Made by a program: the position numbers and the translations under genes
Notes under the pieces: generated by a model
The model's database searches: none
What the model saw: the letters and a program-made list of their open reading frames with translations, nothing else
Told to the model about the DNA's origin: nothing
Assembly (NCBI GenBank): GCA_022494885.1
Contig: JAGVSM010000957.1
Coordinates: 62,001 to 126,000 of the forward strand
Length of the DNA: 64,000 nt
Source of the DNA: Micrasema longulum
Taxonomy: Eukaryota > Arthropoda > Insecta > Trichoptera > Brachycentridae
Direction of reading: 5' to 3'
Part shown: positions 11,165-23,100 of the stretch, piece by piece
Numbering within the stretch: position 1 is the stretch's first letter
Layout: each line of letters starts with the position of its first letter

Positions 11165-14100
11165 ATGGAATTCTCCGAAGTTCACACAATGAGCAAACAA
11201 TTGCAACGATTTGGCTGGGCGGATTATATAGTTTTTGTGTTAATGTTGGCTTTGAGTGCAATCGTCGGCGTTTATTGGGGATTTTTCAAGAAGCAGGTGT
11301 CTGAGCAGGATTATTTAATGGGGGGAAGAAATATGAAAGTGTTTCCGGTATCCATGTCTCTAGTTGCCAGGTATGTCTGGATTGTCTGGAACTTTTCTCC
11401 GTGTTTCTTGATTTTGGCGCGAATATATATTATTTTTAATAACTGACGTAAAAAGCAAAATGGCAGTCTACAAAATAGAAAACACCTTGAAAATTTTGCA
11501 TGAAATGTTTATAATATGATTTTCTTTTAGTTTCATATCCGGAATTACGCTGTTGGGAGCTCCAACAGAGATTTACATGTACGGGACTCAATATATTTTT
11601 GTTTCTGGAGGAATTATAGCCATGTCTGTTGTGATGGCTAATGTTTATTTACCCGTTTTTCACGACATGAAACTTATATCAAATTATGAGGTAATCGTAT
11701 GAATTATTTGTGGTAGATAAATCGTTTGAAAAATCCTAAAGAACTAAATAACACTCTAATACTAACTTGAACACATGCGCACCTTTCTCACAAACAAGCG
11801 GTATTTGTACATATTGTTTTACAAAATAATTAATTTGGTTAAAAAAAAAATTGCTTAAATAATTAATGCTTTCTACCACTTCTATACAAACGAAGAGGTA
11901 GTTAGTTAGCATTATATTACAAATCAGAGAAACAAACCAAGATCAGGGGTGCTGTTCTGAACCGTTCTCGCGGCACGAGGAAACAGATTTTATGTGTATT
12001 TTGTATGTAAATACCTACACGAGATAATACGGCCGCGAGAGCGTTTGGAATACCATCCCAGGGCCCCGATTACAATGGGAAGTTAACAGAGTTATCTTCG
12101 ACTGTTTATAAAGAAAAACCGATATTTGTATACGAAAATGAGTATATTTGTATGAAAATTTAATGTATCTTTGTTGGTAACCTATAATTGAACATGTTTA
12201 AAAGAAAAAAATGTATGCATATTCTGTTTTCATACATAAAATTTAATTTTACTTTGTAGATAAAATTAAAGATAAATGTTAACTTCCCATTGTAATCGGG
12301 GCCCTGGTATTAAGAACTTCAAACAGGATAACGTTAGTGATACCGCAATACCGCGTTTTATTATTTTTTGTTTTTTTTCGATAGGGAATCGAAAAAGTTT
12401 TCTGTTAACATATAACTAAATTATCATTATTTGTAGTAAAATAAGCAATAATTTAAAACTAACGGCTCTCAGTCACTATAACGAATTAATTGCGGTACCA
12501 CAGTTTAATATGTATGATTTTTATTTAGAAACATCGCTGGTCTGTCTTTATACCGTATCGTTTTAATGTTATTATATCCCTGTTGACTGTTCATTTCTGT
12601 AAAATAAATAAACAAATAAATAATAAATCACATTCTAAAAAAAACAGGTTATTCGATATTGCAGTATCGATAGGAAAAAAACATATAATTCTATTTTGAA
12701 TAATATTTGCAGTATTTGGAGAAAAGATTCGATAGAAGTGTGCGACTCTTTGGTTCGGCGCTTTTCACGATCGCTCTGGTAAATCTTTCGATTTTATTTA
12801 TTGCCAATCCATAAAAAATAATTTATCAAACAGAGAATAAAGCATTATAATTAAAATTACAGATAGCATGGCTGCCGATCGTTATATATGTACCAGCCCT
12901 CGCTTTTAACCAAGGTAAATCATTTTGAGGCAAATTATAACTATCATAATCTACGGGAAGATAACAAAAAAAAAACTGTTTTGAATTGCATGTCAATATT
13001 ATAATTGGTTGGTATTCTATGTTTAAAAATTACTACGAACTCAAAGTGTAATTTTGTGTCCAGTTCTAGTACAAAATATTTATATATGTAGGTGTTAACA
13101 TGTTGTGTCTGTTTTTTTCCAAAATGAGCACCAAAAGTAAAACAAAATAGTAACGGTTATACCTCAATCGAAATAAAAAAAATTGCTCCACGAGATATTG
13201 TATTTTTTGTTTTTTTTAAATTGATTGAAATGCATTGCAGCCTTTAAAATGGAATGTCAAGCAGACGAAAAGGAGCATTTTCGACACCTCCTTCTGTTCG
13301 AGTTAAATTGAGGGAATAAAGCTGCTCGCGGTATTTAAGCCCTGAACTTCTGAACTTTTCCCATTGATTTACGATGTCGGTATACGGTCGTGTGATTGCA
13401 ATTCACCTGCTAGGGCAATTTTGTGGTGGTTCGAAGGGGGATCTTCGTTAATAATATGATTTAAGTGTTCCTCATCGAAGTCCACCGGTCGTCCAGAATG
13501 CTCTATAACTTTCAGGTTAAAATAACCGTCTTTGAACCCCAAAAACCATCGACGAGCTGTTCTGTAATTCATAGAATCTTCACCGTACACTGCACAAATG
13601 TCGCGAGCAGCTTTGACAGCTTTATTTCCTCGATTGAACGCGAACAGGTGTCGAAAATGCTCATTATTGTCTTCTTGATTTTCCATTTTAAAAGATTTTA
13701 ATCAAATAAAATCATGTATGTAACAAACACAATATCTTGTAGAGCAGAGAATTTTCTTACGAATGACGTCTAATTTTTACCATTTTGCTTTACTTTTGGA
13801 GTTCACTTTCAAATTTGTAAAAAAAAACGGATCCAATTTGCATATGTTGATATTTTTTTATTTTTTTTGTATTTTAGAACATTTTTGCTGTAATTTTTAA
13901 AGTTCATTTAAAATTTGTGGAATTTTGAAACAAAATGAAAAATTACGCATTGTTTTACTTGCTACGCAAATCTTTGAAAAATTTGTTCAACATTTTTTCT
14001 CAAAAATAAAAACGTGCAACTTATAGGTGTATTTATTGTGTTTTGCAGTTACTGGAGTAAATATTCACGTCATTACACCGATTGTCTGTTTGGTATGCGT

Positions 14101-17100
14101 ATTTTATACTTCTGTGGTGAGTATAAACATTTACGACTTTACTTATAAGTACATATTATTTTAAGGGCAGAGTCTTTCCAGACTGACTGCATTTTGGAAT
14201 CATATTTAGGGTATTACTATTGTACTTTAAGATCATAATATCTTCTGTTTTACATTAACCATATTATCTATAATACAGACAAAAACATAAAAATATGTTT
14301 GTTTTATATTATTTATTTTTATTTCACGTTTTACATAACACTTTTGTTTTTAAAAATGAATACGTCACTGGGCACAACCCGTTAAAAATTCGCAACCCGC
14401 ATTCATTTACACGATTTAATGCCGTCTAAAAATCACTTATGCCGTCTAAAAAGTTTACATAAAATAATACATATTCATACTCAAATCTACACAGATAATA
14501 CATAAATAATAGTAAGAAAAAAAGAAGAAAAAAAAACAAAATAATATTACCAGTACAGCTCACATTTTTAACTACTGTGCAGACATTGGGTCAAGTAACA
14601 AGCTACTGTCATTTCCCTGTGGCCCAACATCCGCACAAATGACAAATATACTCGTATATGGCATATATTCATCGAGACACTGTGTGGATACAAATACAAA
14701 ACATGAAATGCGAAAAATAATTTTAAATAAACAAGTCTACTGCTATGGTGGGGTGACCATCTCAAGACAGTTCTCGGGACCCAAATCAAGTAGCCATTTT
14801 TACGATGATTTCCAAAGCCACGTCATGGGTACTACAATTACAGAATATGTTTTATGTTACATGGCCTACCTACTAATAAGACGATTAGTTTTACGCATCA
14901 GGTACCAAAAATAATTAAATATTGCATCGTAGAACCACCTTTAAAAAATATGCGTTTGCGTACTGATGAATTACCCAATTATTTTAATTTTTGGGGCCAT
15001 TTTCAACAAGTTGTAAATACCTCGCTATTAGAAAATGGTTATTAAGTTGTAGTAGAGCGGAGTTCGAACCTCGGACCTTTGATCCGTGAATTAAAAATCA
15101 GTGTTTGTGTCGACCCTGCCAGAAATCGAACTTAGGACCTCGAGCATAATAGGCAAACACTAGATACACTGTGAGGTGGACTTATCTCCACTTGATTTCC
15201 TTTTTCACGATTTTTACCTTTGGCCATCGAGTCGAAAACACTCGTTCGGGGTTCTCAGTTTCTACACTTAGAACTGTATCCTTCATCCGCCCGGTCACAG
15301 AAAAATTTTAAGAGTACACACTCGTAATAATTGATCTTCCAACCTGCGCCCCGATTACAGTGGGAAGTTAGCAAAGTTATTTTCAACTTACTGTCTATAA
15401 AATAAAATCTAATTTTATATTTGTGTGAAGTATTTTCGTCAGTGACCTGTAATTAAAGAAATTTCAAACAAATAATAATGTAAAAATTACATTTTTAATT
15501 TGGGAACTTAGCTTTTACTTTACAGAAAATTAAAGTTGACAGAGTTACCTTCAATTGTCTATAAAAATACAGTCACATTTTCTGTACAATAATGTGTATT
15601 ATCGTCGGTGACCCGTGATTAAACATGAATAAAATATATTTAAAATAAATATTCCGTTTTTCATACAGAAAATTCGCTTTTACTTAATGGACCATTGAAG
15701 TTAACAGAGTTTTCTTCAATTGTTTATAACGTAAAATGTATTTTTTTGTTTGAAAAATTAAATTTTTATTTAAATTGATTTGTGAAACACGTTCGTTTAC
15801 AGGTTACTAACAAAGAAACGTAAAAATTTAAAACAAATATACTAATTCGTCAAATTATTAGTAATTGAAGACATCTTTTCTTCTAAAAAACATACACTTT
15901 ATCCTGAAGATGGCTCCTGCAATGATAGCCGAATCCAAAATACTCGGGACCACCCAAAACAGATACATATTGATAACAATAACCGTGAAAACCTACGCAC
16001 TTATTAATACTCATTTTTGTACACAAAATCCCCTGTTACTTTATATATGGTAGAAGATAACTCTTCCCATTGTAATAGAGGCCCAGGTATTGCTAAGCTT
16101 TTAATACAAATATTTTATTTCTTACGTTATAAATTATGTTTACAGATAATCAATTGGATTTCAAAAGTGCACCAACAAATATAATGTTGGAATTTTAGTA
16201 TAATAAAAACACTTGCCATGTGTTTAGTTGATATTGTAACATTTTTGGAGCAGTTGTGTGTAATCTGTATCTAAAATATAATAAATTTTAGTCAGTATTA
16301 TTGCTGCATTATATTAATACTCGGATACGTACATTTTTAGGGGGGATTGCAAGCTGTAGTCTGGACTGATGTAATCCAGATCCTCGTGATGTTTGGAGCC
16401 ATGATACTTGTTGCAATAAAGGGCACACTGGATGTAGGAGGGTTCGACGTTGTGTGGAGGAGGAACTGGGAGAGTGGCCGAATAGAATCACCCGAGTAAG
16501 GAATAATTATGTCGACATACAAATGTTCTTGCTGCATGACTATTACTTTTCTTTTTTGGGTTTACGAGTACTATCAGAGGAATTATTTTGCTGTAAACAT
16601 TATGTACACATAAGTTTTTTAATTGTTTTATTTCAATCGGTATTAAAAACAGTGTTTGTCAATATACGTGTAAGTAGTAAATACATAGTAATATTATCAA
16701 ACCGAAATTTCTTCACGACGCGCGAAGCGACGCGACGTTGACAATATTATTTGTAGCTTCCTTTGGGCTAGTTGCTCCCCAAGTTATAAAAAGTACAATG
16801 TAAAATAATTGTTGCGTTTTCGTCAAAATGGTTTATTTTATATTTCTTCTTTCGAACTCATTGTGTACATTTTGACGAAAACGCGTCCCTTTATTTAAAC
16901 ATAACAATTTTTTGGTGCAATTGACCTATTTCTTTGCCATAGTTTTTATTTTACAAGTTTATTTATTTATTTATTTATTTATTAATTTACACGCCCAATG
17001 GGCTTTTACATATTTTAGAAATTACATTTAAGTGCAGCAGTGAAACATGAGTATGTAAATTTAGTTACATAATATTTTAGCTAAACACTTCGGCATTGGT

Positions 17101-20100
17101 TGTTGGTAATTTTAAATTAATTATATTACACCCGTGAGCTATACGGTCGCGATTTTAATAGTGTTTTATTTTCATTTTTTTAATTTATGCTTTGACGAAC
17201 TTCTTAAGTGACAGAAGAAATATTTTTAATCTTAAATTTTCTTGGTAATGTTATATTGTAGTGTATTATTTCATTTATAAAATATATTTGAAAGGTTCAA
17301 TATTTCAGATTCAGACTCCATAACTTTGTGATTTTACATTTTACTATTATGGATATTTTACCAGAAGAACTGGTACATAAATTTTACTTCTGGACATATG
17401 TATAATATGTAGATTCGTCTCTGCACCGTTGGTTCGACTCATTAGGACAACTTTTTGTACCTAGGATAGTGACCGGATAAAGCAGCGAGTGAACAATTTG
17501 CGACTAAATGTGAACTTCCTCTGTGACCGTTAAAGTATGCTAATTTTATTAATATTTCTTGTTGGTGTACTACAGCTCGATCTAATATTTATTATTTTAT
17601 ATCCTTTCTTCGCGGGCATTAATTAGCGCACTGGATTCCCGTGCAAAATGATAGCCCAATGCACTAACCGCATTGCGCAGGACCAAAAATTAAAATATTT
17701 TGCTAAGTCTTGAAAATGTAATTGCACAATCGTTTGTCATTTCGCCTTGCATTAGTACAATTTTGCGTATCGGAGGTTTGTATTTTTGGTTCTACCTCTG
17801 CAAAAAATATTTATCTTTTTGTATTATAACATGTAATATATTTACGTATGTCATCTTTTTTTAGTTTCAATCTTAATCCCTTAACCCGTCACACAATTTG
17901 GGGTCTGGTAATAGGAGGAATGGTCTATTGGCTCCAGGCTAATGCCGTCAATCAGACCATGATGCAGCGATACTTGGCTCTACCCACTCTAAAATCTGCC
18001 AAAAGGTACAACTTATAATTTTATGTAATTGGATTATCTATATATTTTGAATATAATATAAAAAAGAAGAACGAAATATTGTTTTAAAGTAAGTTTTAAT
18101 ATAAATATAACTGTGCCTGCTCGGCTATCGAAAGCTTGTATTTGGATCGAAACATGAAAAATCTACACTGAAAATTGATGCCTACTTATAAAAAGCCTCA
18201 AGCATATTTTATATCGATTTGTTTAGATAGATATGAAATCTGCCTCGTGGTATAGTAGTAGTTGGTTGCAGGCTCCAAACAAAATCGTGTGCTACATTGA
18301 TTGCATTTTTACTAAAATTTTAGGGTTAGGTATTTGAAATAAATAGAAATGCCATTATGAATGAGCTACATCTTCAAATAAAAAATGCACCTTCCCTGGC
18401 CACTTTTAAAAACCGCCCGGGACATTATTATAGTATATCCTTAGAACTTAGAACCGTAAACTCCTTTACTTTTGAAAAATGTTGATTACTTATATTTCCT
18501 AGATCCTTTCAAACTCATTACCTGATCCCACATTCCTCATCATTTATTGTGTACAACATAATGTATTCTTATTTAGTTTATATGTCAATTTATTGTGGGT
18601 TATTATTATTAAAATATTCTATTTATTTAATAGCAGGCAAACGCACAAACCTGTATACCATGAGGTCGACTAATCTTTACTTAATTTCGCCGAGTGTAGC
18701 CGCTGAATGTATAAAAAAAATTATTTGCAATAAATATCGAACCACCCTCACTTTTCTGTGCCGTGTCGATTTGGATGATACGTATTCAATTATCTTAAAA
18801 GTGTACAATCAATAATGATGTGAACTTATTATTTCTACAGGGCTGTAGCAATCTTCGTGGTTGGGATAATATCCCTGGTGGGACTATGTGCGTACTGCGG
18901 ATTACTCATATATGCCAGGTACCACGACTGTGATCCACTCTCTACGCAGGTGAGCGTTTCAACTCCTTGCAGTCAATATCTGAATAAATTTCCCAACTCC
19001 GAAATTCCATCCTTTTCAATGAGGAACTTCAGCCCTACTGGAAATTGGATACGAGTACAAAAGGTGTTTTCTTGCGCGCGGTAAAAATTAGAGGATTAAA
19101 TTGTGTGGCAAAGTTTCTTGAAAATGTACGAAAAAAATAATAAAAAATATTTCAATAACAACGCACTACTTTGACGACGTCACTGGTTTATAAGAACCAA
19201 TCAATGATATGAGAGCTGTGAAGGATATCCGGTTTGGGAGAACTGGCAGAAAAGAACCTTTGACATTACCCGCGGAGTTATTTTAGAAATACAAAACTTT
19301 AAAAAATCATAGCGCTGATAATACGGTACATAAAAATAAGAATTTTCTTAGTTTAGTAGTATATTAAAAAATATTTTTTTTTTTAAAACACTGAACTTCC
19401 TCATTGCTGAATTCCGAATTTTCAACCGTTTCAATTAAAAATGGGAATCTTTTCCATTTTTGAATGTCGACATTCAATTCTTACTAACTAAGTGTTGATC
19501 GCGCACAGTCAAGCATTATAGTGGGTAGTATTCTAGTTGGCGAGAGCGAAGGATCAACTGCTACCTTTACTCGTGATGGATGTATTGGGAGAGATTCCGG
19601 GACTTTCAGGAATATTCGTCGCTGGGATATTTAGCGCGGCTTTGAGGTAAATAAACCTTTTCCGTGTTATAATTCACAACTCACACTAAATAATGTTTCT
19701 TAATATATTCGTTTTTTATAGTTCTCTATCCACGAGTTTGAATTCAATGTCTGCGGTAGTTTTGGAAGATTTCTACAAGCCCTTTTTCAAACGCCCGATA
19801 TCCAATCGTCAAGCGAATATTTTAATGAAGACAGTCGTTGTTCTAATGGGCATGTTATGTCTTGGTATAATCAATTTGGTTTATTTAATTACATTGTTAG
19901 AAATTATCTATTTTTGTTTAATTAATTATATGTGATTTATTATTTATAGCTCTCGTGTTTGTAGTTGAAAAACTAGGCACTGTACTTCAACTTACAATGA
20001 CGTTTGAGGCTATCACTAATGGACCTCAGTTGGGAATGTTTACTATGGGTGTTTTACTTCCTTGGGTTAGTGCTAAGGTTTGTACACGTATGCGTTTAAG

Positions 20101-23100
20101 TAATATATATACGATAAAATTATAAATAAAGTTATCAATGAAACTTCTTTTTAGTTTGACTTTTTTATTATTTTGACCAACGAGCGCTTTCGCCATTCAT
20201 TGCCATTCATATTTCGCCATTCATTTCGCCATTCATATTTCGTCATTTATCCACAGGTATTCAACAAGAAATATCAACCAAAAACATCAATAATATATAT
20301 ACATTCACGTTATAATATTTGTCTACTTCAGTTATGTTTTAAATGGTTATGAAAAAGGAAGTATAAAATAGTATTTTACAACTCCTCCCTGATACAAAAA
20401 GATAGTACCTGCATTAAAACTATTATTTATAATTATCTTCTGAAACGAATGTTAGGAAATACATCGGAACCTCATTTTATACGTTCCACCCAGTACCGTC
20501 TAAAAAAGTATCCATACTAAAAGAAGAAAAATGGTGGATATGTTTCTTTGTAAAAAAAAACATTTCGGGATAGATTCATAATTTACTATTTATTGTACCT
20601 TAATTTAATTTTTTAAATTAACTAGACTACAAAATACTTGAAAAAATCGTAAAAAAGATATTTCACTTTTCCTTTTGCACACCTCTCTACTCCTAGGAGG
20701 TAAGTAAAAGAGCGATGCAGGGAATTCTGAAAACGAGTAGCAAGTATTATTATATTTTATTTATATTACTATTCATCATCATTCCCTTTCCGCGCCTAAC
20801 GCATAGGGCATAGGGCATAGGGCATAGGGCACTGAATTGGTACACCAATCGCAGCGTATCTTGATCATTTTTGTTACATGAAAGTAAGATGATCAGTCTT
20901 ATGCTTCAGATCCCAGTCCAGGGACAATAAAATACTCTAGTCTGAAAACGCTCTTTTAAATAAATATTTCATGTCAACCATGTCGAGAATTAAACCCGAG
21001 ACCTCTTTCATGGTTGGTGATGCGCTGACCACTAAACTACGAGGGCGACATTACTATTACGAATTGTTAAATTTATGTTTAAAAAAATGTACCGTCTTAT
21101 TTTGAAACCCTGTAAAAAAAGCTGCGTAAAAAGAGATAACGGTGTAGTTTTTTAACTATTTTCCATATTTAAATAGCGTATTATGTTAATTGCTATTATA
21201 AGGCTGTTTACTCGAAACTCGAAGACATAAACAAGTATTTAATTCAATAGTGTGAATTAAGTTCATTTAAAAATGTACGACCTCATATCCATATACATAA
21301 ATATATGCACAGTTGTACATAAAATATGTTTTATTAAATCCAGTCAATGAGCCAGTTAGAGAATTTTCTTGTTTCAACGGTTAGTTTTTGTTTGTTGACA
21401 AATGAGTAAATAAAAAACAATTAACAACAAATAAATAACATTTGTTTGCACAGTTGTGAGTTGTGATAATGTTGGTGATGTGTTAGTGAGAATATGTTCA
21501 TGTGTATTAAAAAGTGTGGGTGCGTTTGAATTAACAGTTGCTGATTATAAAATCTGTGTTATTAAAACGATAGTAAATTAAAAAATTGTAATTAAAGTAA
21601 TAAATAAACTTTGAAATGATTTTTTAAATTTGTTTCGACACTTCCATTTTAATTTTAATCTCATGTCGTTGGTTTGTTTTTTATTTCTTACAGGGTGCGC
21701 TGTTGGGAGGAATATCCGGTCTCGGTGTAATGTCGTGGGTTTGCCTGAGTGCGCAATTTGCCATAGTTAGTGAAAAAATTAAATTTCCCACGAAACCGAT
21801 GACTACTGAAGGCTGTAACTACAACTTCACTACGAATTCCTCTCCTGACCCTGAAAGGATATCTGAAGAGTGAGTGAGTTCAAAGTGTGAATTCTTATAA
21901 TATTTATTTATCCAACAATTGGAGTCAGTATTAATTTACGGGATGTTTAATCCATCACTTAATGAACTGAAAAATAACTGAATATCGAGTCGAATAACAT
22001 TACGAATTACAGTTAATGAATAGAAAGCAGATAGCTGCTAAATTGTCGTGTGTTCGTATTATGTGCAGAAGCCGTATTCAGCAAGCAAATTAAGGGGTAA
22101 ATTCTATACCGAAATTTTCCATGACAAAATTAGAATTAACGTGAAATTTTGTCGATATATTCTGCGAAAACAAACACATCTCCTGTTTTTAGGCAATCAT
22201 CTAAGCGGTATGTTATACGTACTACAGAATCAAATGTTTAAGGCGTTTGACCGCAGATACAACATAGTATAACTTTCCGCATCATCACCATGATACATGA
22301 TAGTAAGCGCGTTCGACTACTAGGCTATGCAGCGACTATCCCTGTTCGATTAGTAGCAAGAACGACATGGAATAAATTATGTTTTTCACAACGGTAGATA
22401 TTTAAGGCTGTAGTCGGGTAAAACGCACGAAAAATAAGGAAATCAGACGATTTTGCCCTATTAAAACGAATGTTTTTTAAAATTAAATAAAATATATTAA
22501 AAAAATTAAATTAAGTAAAAAAAATTAAAAATAAAATAAAAAATACGCGCAATAATAAAAAAAACATAAATTAGATAAAAACGATCATTTTTAAAGGTAC
22601 AAAAAATATACTTAAAAGTTTTAAATAACTAAAATATAATTTGTCTTCGACCGGCAGATTACGCCATTTCAAATTTAGACTAAACTTTGGTATCTCGATT
22701 CTCATATAAAGACTAAGTATTGAACTAAAATTTTCTCACACAATTTAAAGACAATAAATTGAAAATTTAAATGGCCGAAACAAAATCTTATTTTTTTGTT
22801 TTTGAAAAGTAATACAAGCATTTTAAATCACAAAATTTTATGTGACATTTTCCTTTATTTCTACGTAAAATTATGTCTTCGGTAATACTTTTTAAAAAAT
22901 TACCTTAGTAATCATAAAAATTAGGCTACCCCTACCAGTACCGGTATGAAATTAATAAAAACTAAAGTAAGATATGGTTAGAAATTGGATATAACAACCA
23001 GAATTATCTTCTTTAAAAAAAGGAGAATACAATTCAATAAATAAAAAATTCATCTAAAATATTTCAATAAATAAAACAAATTTGTTTTTAACCGCTAGTT

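Noticed and set aside
14568..15045. Overlapping open frames on both strands in SLC5 copy A intron 5
   Set aside because: No recognisable motif, no splice sites joining them to neighbours, and the strands give equally plausible frames, so probably chance.
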